Assembly: GCF_039602135.1 (NCBI RefSeq)
Contig: NZ_CP125942.1
Span: 124,001-188,000 of the forward strand
Origin: Glutamicibacter sp. B1
GTDB lineage: Bacteria > Actinomycetota > Actinomycetes > Actinomycetales > Micrococcaceae
Reading direction: 5' to 3'
DNA: 64,000 nucleotides
This document shows positions 29,372 through 36,708 of the stretch, in pieces (position 1 is the first letter of the stretch; every line of letters begins with the position of its first letter). The position numbers and the translations under genes were made by a program. The notes below the pieces were generated by a model. That model saw only the letters and a list, made by a program, of their open reading frames with translations. It ran no database searches and was not told the DNA's origin.

Positions 29372-30589
29372 CTAACGCCGCAGATTCTTCTCCGCACCAC
29401 TGAGGCACAACAGCGCGCAACAGAACCAAATGGCACCAGCAGGCCCCAAACCGGCAGCCACCGAACTTGAAATCACCGGCAAAGCTACTTGTCCGAGCCG
29501 GTTTCCCATCAGTCGCACCGCTAATGCTGAACCACGATCCACGGTGGGCACGGAGGTGGAAATCATTGTCATCGTCATCGGCTGTCCCAGTCCCAAGAAG
29601 AACCCACCGATGAGCAATGCCAGCCCGGCGACCCACAGCACATCGATAAATATCGGGGCTAGAGCGATGGCTACACCCGAAATGTACAAGCTCGCCACCA
29701 GCATTTGTCGCCGATCAAAGTGCGAGGAGAGCTTGGGAATGAACAATCTGGAGACCACCGACGCGCAACCGCGAATGGCCAAAAGCACACCAACTGCTGC
29801 TGGTGTGACGCCATGTTTCTCGGCAACCAGTGGCAGGAAGGCGGTCAGGATGTCCAACATCGACAATAAGGTCAGTGACGCAAACATGTGCGAGACCATG
29901 CCCTTGACCCGCAGGATCGAACCAATAGATGCCGTCGAGCGCGCGGCCGGCGCCGAGGCCACACTCTTGGTGGTACGTGGCTGCCAGCTAGGTAATAAGA
30001 AAGGGACGGCGATGAGTGAACAACCCACACCGATCCACAGGGCCCGCCCAATATCTGAAATTCGTTGCGCCGAGTGCGCATCAGTCCCGGTGCCCAACAC
30101 CAGCCCGGCGATCAGCGGGCCAATAAACTGCCCCGCGGCGTAGGCGGCGGTAAACCATCCGAAGCCCTTATCGAGATCACTATCCGGAAAGTAGCGGGCG
30201 ATGGATGATTGCCCACCGATGGTGAACATTAGATGCCCCAGACCCAATACCGCGCTGGCCAAAGCCACCGTGACCGCGTTGGGTGAGAGTGCAATGCCTA
30301 ATCCACCCACGGCAATCAGCGTGACGCCGGCGACCATGAGGAAGCGGATACGGCGGATGCGTGAACTGACCCGCCCCAACATCATGGCGGTAAACAACGG
30401 CAAAATCGCGTAGGCCGCGGTCACCGCACCAACGGTGAAGGAGCCTGAACCAAAGGAGATGAGTTTGTAGGTGGTGACCGGGCGGATGAGGTTAAGTGCT
30501 GCTTGGGAGAGTAGTCCCGTGGCGATGAGAATCAATAACCATCGCATAATCCCCGAAGAATCCGCTTTTGATCCAGCGCCCACACGCAC
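29372..30589 (-). CDS. MFS transporter
   Basis: 405 residues with about 12 membrane helices. The loop 2-3 motif appears as LGRVSSRIRRIRFLMVAG, and the equivalent loop in the second half is IPKLSSHFDRRQMLVASL. Mid-loop length and hydrophobicity match drug/sugar-type MFS carriers with 12 helices, but the substrate is unknown. The first start is GTG 30589. An internal ATG at 30547 (MRWLLILIATG) would remove a 14-residue polar tail and is equally likely, since neither has a good ribosome-binding site. Monocistronic, followed by the gene-free 29133-29371 stretch. Confidence 0.86.
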   Translation of the reverse strand: MRVGAGSKADSSGIMRWLLILIATGLLSQAALNLIRPVTTYKLISFGSGSFTVGAVTAAYAILPLFTAMMLGRVSSRIRRIRFLMVAGVTLIAVGGLGIALSPNAVTVALASAVLGLGHLMFTIGGQSSIARYFPDSDLDKGFGWFTAAYAAGQFIGPLIAGLVLGTGTDAHSAQRISDIGRALWIGVGCSLIAVPFLLPSWQPRTTKSVASAPAARSTASIGSILRVKGMVSHMFASLTLLSMLDILTAFLPLVAEKHGVTPAAVGVLLAIRGCASVVSRLFIPKLSSHFDRRQMLVASLYISGVAIALAPIFIDVLWVAGLALLIGGFFLGLGQPMTMTMISTSVPTVDRGSALAVRLMGNRLGQVALPVISSSVAAGLGPAGAIWFCCALLCLSGAEKNLRR

Positions 30590-30645
30590 CTGCCTAAATA
30601 TCTGGGATTAGTTCCTCACCCATCCTAGGACTGTGACGTAGTTTT

Positions 30646-31311
30646 TTAGTCCAATGCGTCTTGGCGCCACAAGCGGGCGCAGGCTTCCAAGTCCTCCGCA
30701 GTTTTGCTTAGCGCGCGAGCCTGTCCGGTGAGCTTGGTACCGCGCTCACTATTGGACAGATCGGCGGCGTCTGCATGCTCGGTCATCCCCAGAACCAGTA
30801 CCCGGCAATAGGCGGCGGTGCGTTCTAGTGCGTGAGCAAAGTCACCGTCGAAAGCGCCAGAAAGAATCGAATCGGTCATCTTTTTGAGCTCTTCGGCCGT
30901 CGGTGGCTCGGCGACCCCAGCAACAATGCGTTCTACCTGCGCACGGTGAGCGCCAGCTTGGAAACGCGCCGAATGCATCTCCGGTTTGCTCATGGTTGCA
31001 GCGCGAACGGCATACAATCGCCACAATGCACCAGGTAGGGAGCGGGCCGGGGCTTCACTCCATAACTCGGCAAGTACTTCTAAGCCTTCACTCTCAGCGA
31101 CTTTGATCAGTCGGTTTGAGACTTCTGGGTCGTTGTTCTCAATGCCGCGACGTACAAAGGCTTGGGCGGAAAGATGGGCGGCTTCAGACACGCGCGCCGG
31201 ATCGGCCCCACCTTCGTAGGGCTCGAATTCTTCGGGAGCAAATGGGCGTGGTTTGTGATGACGAAAACCTGCTACCTGGGCAACTTTTGATCCTGCGCGT
31301 GCACCTCTCAT
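30646..31311 (-). CDS. Conserved-looking hypothetical protein, helical, cytosolic
   Basis: 221 residues from ATG 31311, starting MRGARAGSKVAQVAGFRHH. The body is mostly helical, with the blocks PEEFEPYEGGADPARVSEAAHLSAQAFVRRG, RAQVERIVAGVAEPPTAEELKKMTDSIL and GDFAHALERTAAYCRVLVLGMTEHADAADL. No membrane segment or known motif is visible. The frame is open to 31380, but a TATTCT -10 box ends 7 nt before ATG 31311, which indicates a leaderless message starting there. It is next to and divergent from tRNA-Lys. I do not recognise the family; the high-GC codon bias supports a real gene. Confidence 0.8.
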   Translation of the reverse strand: MRGARAGSKVAQVAGFRHHKPRPFAPEEFEPYEGGADPARVSEAAHLSAQAFVRRGIENNDPEVSNRLIKVAESEGLEVLAELWSEAPARSLPGALWRLYAVRAATMSKPEMHSARFQAGAHRAQVERIVAGVAEPPTAEELKKMTDSILSGAFDGDFAHALERTAAYCRVLVLGMTEHADAADLSNSERGTKLTGQARALSKTAEDLEACARLWRQDALD

Positions 31312-31437
31312 GGGCTCAAGAATACTCGCTGCACCTTGGCGCTCCATTAACGGATTTTGCGTCGCTTGGCCCGCTCTCACCGCCGATTAATACTCACGCG
31401 CTTCCATCAGGTAGTATGGATTTTGGCCTTGTGCCGT

Positions 31438-31513
31438 GCGCCTTTAGCTCAGCTGGTAGAGCACTGGACTTTTAATCCATTGGTCGCGGGTTCGATCCCC
31501 GCAGGGCGCACCA
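31438..31513 (+). tRNA. tRNA-Lys (anticodon TTT)
   Basis: Complete cloverleaf of 76 nt including encoded CCA. The acceptor is GCGCCTT with AGGGCGC (31438-31444 with 31503-31509), discriminator A, then CCA at 31511-31513. The D arm is GCTC-AGCTGGTA-GAGC. The anticodon loop is CTTTTAA with TTT at 31471-31473. The T arm is CGGGTTCGATCCCCG-like (GCGGG-TTCGATC-CCCGC). A TAGTAT box about 20 nt upstream may be its -10 element. Confidence 0.98.
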
Positions 31514-31517
31514 AAAG

Positions 31518-31554
31518 AAAACTGGATCCGACTTTCGAGTCGGATCCAGTTTTT
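31518..31554 (+). terminator. tRNA-Lys terminator
   Basis: AAACTGGATCCGACT pairs perfectly with AGTCGGATCCAGTTT around a TTCG tetraloop, directly followed by a T run ending at 31554. It starts about 5 nt after the tRNA CCA. Confidence 0.95.
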
Positions 31555-31597
31555 GAGTTTGCTGCGAAGTTCGCAAGTTCAGTTCTCGCGACGCAGG

Positions 31598-32188
31598 TTA
31601 CACGTACGGTTCCAAGAACTTAATCACGCGCCCCATCACCAAAGCGCGAGCTTCAGGGTCATGGGAACGCAACGAGCTGTCGGTAAACAGGTGCTTGTTT
31701 CCCGGATAGGTGAACAGCTGCGCCACGTCTTTTCCTTCGCCTTCTACGAAGTTCTGCGCGGCTTCCAAGTCGCCTTCCTTGGCAAAGAAAGGGTCTTCGT
31801 CCATGCCGTGAATCTGTACCGGAACATTCTCTGGCCACGGCCCGAAGCTCCATTCAGCATCGAGATCAACAAATGATTCCAGCAAGACGGCGGCCACCGT
31901 TCCCGGACGCTGCTGCGCACACTGTTGAGCTAATGCGGCACCCCACGAAGTGCCCATGTAGACCAGCTCGTCGGGCAGTTTGCTAAACAACTTATCAACG
32001 CGTTCTTGGATCTTGTCTTCGCCAAGTTTGTTAGCCATGCGAATGCCGGCCTCGAGATCTTTGGGAAGCTTGCCTGCAAACAGGTCCAGCGTGTGTACGG
32101 TATGCCCGGCGGCACGTAATTCTGCCGCCATTGCCTGAACGCCTGGGGTGAGACCTTGGACGTGGTGAAACAAAACGATGGTGGCCAT
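31598..32188 (-). CDS. Dienelactone hydrolase family protein
   Basis: An alpha/beta hydrolase of 196 residues. The likely nucleophile is the serine in MGTSWGAALAQQ, where classical dienelactone hydrolases have cysteine. The acid is in GMDEDPFF and the histidine in PGNKHLFTD. The opening MATIVLFHHVQGLTPGVQAMAAELRAAGHTV and DLFAG are typical of the family. Serine at the nucleophile position is usual for many actinobacterial members, which probably act as esterases rather than true dienelactone hydrolases. A small gene of unknown function ends 20 nt upstream, so they may be co-transcribed. Confidence 0.9.
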   Translation of the reverse strand: MATIVLFHHVQGLTPGVQAMAAELRAAGHTVHTLDLFAGKLPKDLEAGIRMANKLGEDKIQERVDKLFSKLPDELVYMGTSWGAALAQQCAQQRPGTVAAVLLESFVDLDAEWSFGPWPENVPVQIHGMDEDPFFAKEGDLEAAQNFVEGEGKDVAQLFTYPGNKHLFTDSSLRSHDPEARALVMGRVIKFLEPYV

Positions 32189-32208
32189 GAGCGTACTCCT
32201 AGAGGTCG

Positions 32209-32460
32209 CTAGCGTTCGTCGACGAGGTTGTTGATGCGTTGGGGCAGGTGTTCAAGAGCGGTGTCCCAGCCGGGCATTTGGCTGTTGATTTCTACGCTGT
32301 AGCCTTCAACCAGCATGAACTCTGCGCAGGTGAGGACTTCTTGTTCGGATTCGGTCTCGTAAATGAAGGCACGTTTGATGTCGCTCCAGAGCAAGGTCGC
32401 CGACTGGTCAATAACCAGACCGGTCTTTACTACTTCAACGGTGCGCTGGGGATAGGACAT
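32209..32460 (-). CDS. Small hypothetical protein upstream of the hydrolase
   Basis: 83 residues, starting MSYPQRTVEVVKTGLVIDQSATLLWSD, predicted mixed alpha/beta and soluble, with the acidic block ETESEQEVLTCAEFMLVEG. No motif is recognised. It starts with ATG, has GC-rich codons similar to its neighbours, and ends 20 nt before the dienelactone hydrolase start. Co-transcription with that gene is likely. It is not a shadow of another frame, since no other gene covers this stretch. Confidence 0.65.
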   Translation of the reverse strand: MSYPQRTVEVVKTGLVIDQSATLLWSDIKRAFIYETESEQEVLTCAEFMLVEGYSVEINSQMPGWDTALEHLPQRINNLVDER

Positions 32461-32535
32461 GTTCCACTTGCTTTCGAGATCCGCGGCGGTGTGCTTTGCT
32501 CAAGTCTAAACCGGAAGCACACCGCCTGCCGGTGA

Positions 32536-34140
32536 TCAAACCGGGTTGGGGTAGGACTTAGTGAGGGTTCCTTGTGCTGAAATTTCTAGATAATAGTCAA
32601 GGTTGAGTTGTTCTAGGAACCTCTGGTCGTGGCTGACTACCAATAACGCACCACGATACGCCTGGAGTGCTTCAGCAAGCTGGCGCACACTATCGATATC
32701 CAAATTATTGGTTGGCTCATCGAGGATGAGCAATTGCGCAGGAGGCTCGGCCAACAACAAGGTGGACAGATAAACACGGAACCGCTCACCACCGGAGAGG
32801 GATCCGAGAGGAAGATCCGCACTGGCTCCACGCAATAAAAGCCTGGCCAACATATTGCGAATTTCCCCACTGCTTGCCGAAGGGGCGACCGCAGCAACAT
32901 TGTCCATGGTGCTGACCTGATCATCCAGACCAACCAAACGTTGGGGTAAAAAACCGACCCGATCAAGATAGATTTCACCCTTGAGCCCCGAACGGGTTGG
33001 GTCACCGGAGATCATCTGCCGCAGCAGGGTGCTCTTGCCCGAACCATTCGGTCCGATCAGTCCCACACGTTCAGGACCCTGAATGATCTGCTGGGTTGTC
33101 TGCGAAGAAATGATGGCGACATTTTTACCTGCAGGCAATTGCGGGTCAGGCAAGTCCAGATTGATGTGCTCTACTGTTCGGACTTTCTTATCCGCAGCAT
33201 CAACCTTCGCCTGCGCGCTTTCTACCTTTCCATCCAACCCGGAACGCATCTTGCCGGCGTTGGATTCCGCTTTTTGTTTGAGCGAGTTCGCGAGAATTCG
33301 GGGCATATTGCCCCCGAGTTGCTCGGCCCGGCCTTTGCGTTTAGCGCGCGCCAACTTTGTTTCAGCTTCAACGCGTTGACGCTTCTCTACCTTCAAAGTC
33401 GCCTGAGCCGTTTTGGCTTCCTGTTGGGCGGCCTGTTGCTCGGTGTCCAACTGTTGAAGGTAAGCGCTGTATGGACCGCCAAATACACGAAGTTCCCCTG
33501 CATGCAGCTCAACGGTGTGTTCCATGAGTTCTAAGAGTTCAAGGTCGTGGCTGACCACAATCAGGGTTCCCTTCCACGATTGCACCAGGTCGTAGAGCAA
33601 CGCTCGTGTGGGCTGATCCAAATTATTGGTGGGCTCATCAAGCAGGGTGATTTCATGACCTGCCAAACGCAGTCCAAGAACCGCCAGCAGCATCGTTTCT
33701 CCGCCGGAAAGCGAACCAACTTTGCGATCTAGGCTCACCTGTCCCAAGCCCAGACGGTTCAGTTCAGCCTCAACGCGTGCTTCCACATCCCAGTTATCAC
33801 CCACCGCGTCAAAATCAGCCGGTTCGACACTGCCTGCCTCAATAGCTTTTAACGCGGTCAGGACTGCGTCAACTCCCAGCAACTGCGCCACCGTCGCGTC
33901 CTTTTCCAAGGTGATCATTTGTGGCAGGTAGCCGATCGGGGCACTGGCCTCAACTGAGCCGCTTGTTGGTGTTAAGCGTCCGGCAATGAGTTTCAGTAGC
34001 GTGGATTTTCCGCTCCCGTTGCGACCGGTCAGACCCACGAGTCCGGAAGGAAAAGTGCCATCCAGGTCAGTGAGTGCGCGCTGCCCGGAAGGCCATTCGA
34101 AACTTAGGTTGTGCAGGGTAATTGGTGGAGTCAAAGACAT
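32536..34140 (-). CDS. ABC-F family ATPase (ribosome-associated, possible antibiotic resistance)
   Basis: 534 residues with two ABC ATPase domains and no membrane part. Walker A sites are GRNGSGKST at 39-47 and GPNGSGKST in the second half. Signatures are LSGGETMLL and LSGGERFRV, and both Walker B motifs end in LLDEPTNNLD or LILDEPTNNLD. A long charged linker (TEQQAAQQEAKTAQ...RAKRKGRAEQ...) joins them, as in ABC-F proteins that enter the ribosomal E site. ATG 34140 is fixed by GGGAGGA 5-6 nt upstream; the frame is open to TTG 34242 but that extension overlaps the leader. Upstream there is a 25-codon ORF and a hairpin that covers the Shine-Dalgarno site, the design of drug-induced attenuation. 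Resistance is inferred, not shown. Confidence 0.93.
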   Translation of the reverse strand: MSLTPPITLHNLSFEWPSGQRALTDLDGTFPSGLVGLTGRNGSGKSTLLKLIAGRLTPTSGSVEASAPIGYLPQMITLEKDATVAQLLGVDAVLTALKAIEAGSVEPADFDAVGDNWDVEARVEAELNRLGLGQVSLDRKVGSLSGGETMLLAVLGLRLAGHEITLLDEPTNNLDQPTRALLYDLVQSWKGTLIVVSHDLELLELMEHTVELHAGELRVFGGPYSAYLQQLDTEQQAAQQEAKTAQATLKVEKRQRVEAETKLARAKRKGRAEQLGGNMPRILANSLKQKAESNAGKMRSGLDGKVESAQAKVDAADKKVRTVEHINLDLPDPQLPAGKNVAIISSQTTQQIIQGPERVGLIGPNGSGKSTLLRQMISGDPTRSGLKGEIYLDRVGFLPQRLVGLDDQVSTMDNVAAVAPSASSGEIRNMLARLLLRGASADLPLGSLSGGERFRVYLSTLLLAEPPAQLLILDEPTNNLDIDSVRQLAEALQAYRGALLVVSHDQRFLEQLNLDYYLEISAQGTLTKSYPNPV

Positions 34141-34146
34141 GTATTC

Positions 34147-34166
34147 CTCCCACTTTTGGTGAAGAG
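34147..34166 (-). promoter_or_regulatory. Hairpin sequestering the ABC-F Shine-Dalgarno site
   Basis: On the minus strand CTCTTCAC (34159-34166) pairs with GTGGGAG (34147-34153) around a CAAAA loop, with one bulged T and one G-T pair. GTGGGAG contains most of the GGGAGGA ribosome-binding site of the ABC-F gene. Confidence 0.5.
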
Positions 34167-34183
34167 GCTGCCGACTGGCGGAA

Positions 34184-34261
34184 TCAAAAAGCTGGCTCAA
34201 CCCACAGGGGAACCAAAAACGGATACCGTAGCCGGTAGCCAAAATGATCAGGTTGCGCCAT
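34184..34261 (-). CDS. 25-codon upstream ORF (putative leader peptide) of the ABC-F gene
   Basis: ATG 34261 opens a 25-codon frame ending TGA 34184, 43 nt before the ABC-F start and in a different frame from it. The peptide begins MAQPDHFGYR and ends YPFLVPLWVEPAF, rich in aromatic residues and proline, a composition expected of stalling peptides. Directly behind the stop lies the hairpin that hides the ABC-F ribosome-binding site. A TACCG-GCTA-CGGTA stem followed by TCCGTTTTT lies inside the ORF and may act as a transcription attenuator. No clear Shine-Dalgarno site precedes it. A plausible promoter is TTACAC-N17-TACTAA further upstream, between menG and the ORF. Confidence 0.55.
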   Translation of the reverse strand: MAQPDHFGYRLRYPFLVPLWVEPAF

Positions 34262-34406
34262 AAGTGACGGGCGCAGGGTCATTGGCTGGCTTAGTAGGTA
34301 TCCATGGCATTGAGTGTAACAGGATCTTGCCGTGCTCGTCGTTAAAGAAGTTTCGGCCCGCACCGATAACCCGGTGCGAGACGAAAAGCTAAAACTTAGC
34401 GAGGAA

Positions 34407-35108
34407 CTACTTCCATGCGCGGTGTACCGCCACGATTCCGCCGGTCAGATTGCGGTATTCCACGTTCTTCCAGCCAACATTGACGAACTTTGCACCCAGG
34501 TCTTCCTGATTTGGCCAGGCCGCGATGGACTCAGCCAGGTAAGCGTACGCCGAAGGATTTGGCGAGACCAGGTAGCCCAACGCTGGGATAACCCGTGGCA
34601 AGAACTGCTGGTAGGCCACCTTGATGGGGGCCACGGTAGGGGTGGAGAATTCGGCGACCACGATGCGTCCGCCCGGCTTGGTCACACGACGCAACTCGGA
34701 AAGAGCTTTCTCGGTGTCGTCAATATTGCGCAAGCCGTAAGAAATGGTCACTGCGTCAAAGTTGTCATCTTCGAAGGGAAGCTCGTGGGCGTCACCATAA
34801 ACAAAGTCCAGCTGTGGGTAACGCTTACGTCCCTCGGCTAGCATTCCGTGGGACATATCGCAGGCAGTGACCTTTGCACCGGCCTCGGCTAATGGAACCG
34901 AGGAAGTACCGGTGCCTGCAGCCAGATCGAGGATGCGCTCGCCGGGCTTCGGGGCGATGGCCTCGGTGGTGATCTTGCGCCAGTAGTTCACAATGCCACC
35001 GGTCATCAAGGTATTGAGCAAGTCGTAGCGTGGAGCCAGCTTGTCAAACATGTCCTGAACCTGATCGGCCTTCTTATCCAGGCCTGCGCGCGCATTGTGA
35101 GAACTCAT
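34407..35108 (-). CDS. menG: Demethylmenaquinone methyltransferase
   Basis: Last step of menaquinone synthesis: C-methylation of demethylmenaquinone using S-adenosylmethionine. The 233 residues fit the UbiE/MenG family. The SAM-binding motif is DLAAGTGTSS at 61-70, and family signatures include FDKLAPRYDLLNTLMTGG near the N-terminus and YGLRNIDDTEKALSELRRVTKPGGRIVVAEFS in the middle. Menaquinone is the only respiratory quinone in this group of bacteria, so MenG rather than UbiE is the proper name. It appears to be monocistronic; 60 nt separate it from the AHSA1 gene upstream. Confidence 0.95.
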   Translation of the reverse strand: MSSHNARAGLDKKADQVQDMFDKLAPRYDLLNTLMTGGIVNYWRKITTEAIAPKPGERILDLAAGTGTSSVPLAEAGAKVTACDMSHGMLAEGRKRYPQLDFVYGDAHELPFEDDNFDAVTISYGLRNIDDTEKALSELRRVTKPGGRIVVAEFSTPTVAPIKVAYQQFLPRVIPALGYLVSPNPSAYAYLAESIAAWPNQEDLGAKFVNVGWKNVEYRNLTGGIVAVHRAWK

Positions 35109-35167
35109 GGGTCTAAGTGTTTCATATTTGCGCGCGCCTCGGCGCCGGGTGTGGGGCGAATCGCCCT

Positions 35168-36139
35168 CTAAAGAATGGATTCGAGCCGTGCGTAGCTGGC
35201 CTCCATGCCGTCGGTCATTCCGGTGGCAAGCACCATATCTCGGGTTTGTGCATCCGGATAGGTGATCAGCACGGTCAGCAGGGTGCCGCCGTCATTGGGA
35301 GTTAGGGTGAGTTCGTTGACGGTCCCGGGGTAATCGGTGTCGATCATTTGCTCCGTGGTCTTTGAATAGGACGTCGGCAAAATTTCCAAAACGGTGCCGG
35401 TGAAACCAAATCCTGTCCCGGCGTCGGCTGCTACCGGTTCCCACCAGTAGCGGTAGGTCTCACCAACCTGCTTAGCGGTGATGCATTCGGTCATTTCCCA
35501 GCCATCTGGACCAAGCATCCAGCGTTTCATGAGCTGTTCATCGTGATGGGCCTGCCACACTTGCGCCACCGAACCGCGAATCAGGCGGGTGACGCGCACC
35601 TGAGTATCGGAGAGGATCTGAGTCTCAGTGCTGAAGTTCTGCGCGTAGTCGCGCAGATCCGCCAGTACCTGTTCGATCTGGCTCATGGCCGAACGGGTGC
35701 CCTCAATCATGCCCATAGCGACGACCTTTTCTAGGTCTTCTACGGTCTCGAACAGGGCGCTCACGCTCAGCTTGCTTCCCTCGGGGGTTGGGTCGAAGGT
35801 GAATACCATGCGGTTAACTGGCAGCGCCGTGTTCTCGGTGCCGTCGGCGTGCGCGAAGCCGTCACTGACTTCGAAGAACTTGTGTTCAACCACTTCGTGC
35901 CAGATCCAGTATCCATGGTGTTCTTCACCTTCTGGCGAGGTCATGTGGTAGTTGGATCGGCCGCCTGCGGTGGCGTCGTGGCGGGTGAAGGTTGCAGGGT
36001 ATTCGACCGGCCCCCAGAATTTTTCGATTTGTCGGGCATCAAGGTAGGCATCCCAGAGACGGGATACCGGCACCGGAAATTCTGCGTGCACGGTCAGCGA
36101 GAGGGTTTCGGGATCTTTGACTACGGATGTGACGGGCAT
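35168..36139 (-). CDS. Tandem AHSA1/SRPBCC-domain protein
   Basis: 323 residues made of two START-like (AHSA1) domains. Domain 1 is about 10-155: VHAEFPVPVSRLWDAYLDARQIEKFWGP, ending MGMIEGTRSAMSQIEQVLADL. Domain 2 is about 170-320: VTRLIRGSVAQVWQAHHDEQLMKRWMLGPDGWEM, ending ATGMTDGMEASYARLESIL. Each has the W-x-A-x(3-10)-W and terminal helix pattern of the family. Such proteins often follow an ArsR-type repressor in Actinobacteria and may bind hydrophobic ligands; the function is unproven. The ArsR gene ends 11 nt upstream, so the two are an operon. Confidence 0.92.
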   Translation of the reverse strand: MPVTSVVKDPETLSLTVHAEFPVPVSRLWDAYLDARQIEKFWGPVEYPATFTRHDATAGGRSNYHMTSPEGEEHHGYWIWHEVVEHKFFEVSDGFAHADGTENTALPVNRMVFTFDPTPEGSKLSVSALFETVEDLEKVVAMGMIEGTRSAMSQIEQVLADLRDYAQNFSTETQILSDTQVRVTRLIRGSVAQVWQAHHDEQLMKRWMLGPDGWEMTECITAKQVGETYRYWWEPVAADAGTGFGFTGTVLEILPTSYSKTTEQMIDTDYPGTVNELTLTPNDGGTLLTVLITYPDAQTRDMVLATGMTDGMEASYARLESIL

Positions 36140-36150
36140 GGTCTTGCTCC

Positions 36151-36489
36151 TTAGTTCTCTGTCTCGGCAAGGAAGTCATCGAGCCGGCTGATGCGCTGGC
36201 GCCAAATATCTTCGAGGGAGGTCAGTAGTACTTGTGCTTGCCGGAGGGTCTCCGGCTGCCCACGAACGATGCGTTCGCGACCACGTGCGATTTTTGTGAC
36301 CAGGCAAGCAGCTTCTAGTACTGCCACGTGCTTTTGCACTGCTGCAAAAGACATGTCGTAGTGTGCCGCAAGTTCAGAAACACTGACTTCGCCGCGAAGC
36401 GTCCGCCGCACGATGTCTCGTCGTGTGGCGTCTGCCAAGGCGCGGAAGACCTTGTTCGTCTGTTCTTCGCTCAACTCATATACAACCAT
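36151..36489 (-). CDS. ArsR-family winged-helix repressor
   Basis: 112 residues with the ArsR winged helix: VFRALADATRRDIVRRTLRG, then VSVSELAAHYDMSFAAVQKHVAVLEAACLV as helices 3-4 and the wing TKIARGRERIV. There are no cysteine or histidine pairs of the metal-sensing kind, so it belongs to the non-metal branch usually paired with AHSA1 proteins. The ATG at 36489 lies inside a perfect 24-bp palindrome and 8 nt after a TAATAT -10 box. The mRNA is therefore likely leaderless and the protein probably represses itself by covering its own start. Confidence 0.94.
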   Translation of the reverse strand: MVVYELSEEQTNKVFRALADATRRDIVRRTLRGEVSVSELAAHYDMSFAAVQKHVAVLEAACLVTKIARGRERIVRGQPETLRQAQVLLTSLEDIWRQRISRLDDFLAETEN

Positions 36490-36503
36490 TTGGTTGTATA
36501 TTA
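36478..36503. promoter_or_regulatory. Palindromic operator over the ArsR-AHSA1 promoter and start codon
   Basis: ATATACAACCA (36478-36488) and TGGTTGTATAT (36491-36501) are exact inverted arms separated by TT. The site overlaps the -10 box (TAATAT on the minus strand, 36498-36503) and the ATG at 36489. Confidence 0.85.
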
Positions 36504-36708
36504 CGCCCCGGTGGAACCATGAGTAAAGGGGTTGGCTTAAGTTTTTGATAAATAGGTCGATAAGTCACCCGAAAAACTCGAGAAATTCAGTGGATTTGTC
36601 AGATAGTTATTCTCCGTATCCACCCTCCGCTCTTCTCAACTCTCCAGTGTTCGCCTAGTCTTGTGAGACCGCACAAAATCAGCTTTCCGACGAGGTGAAG
36701 AAGGAGTA

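Noticed and set aside
34141..34242. In-frame N-terminal extension of the ABC-F protein from TTG 34242
   Set aside because: The internal ATG 34140 has an excellent GGGAGGA site, the family begins there, and the extension overlaps a better-supported upstream ORF in another frame.
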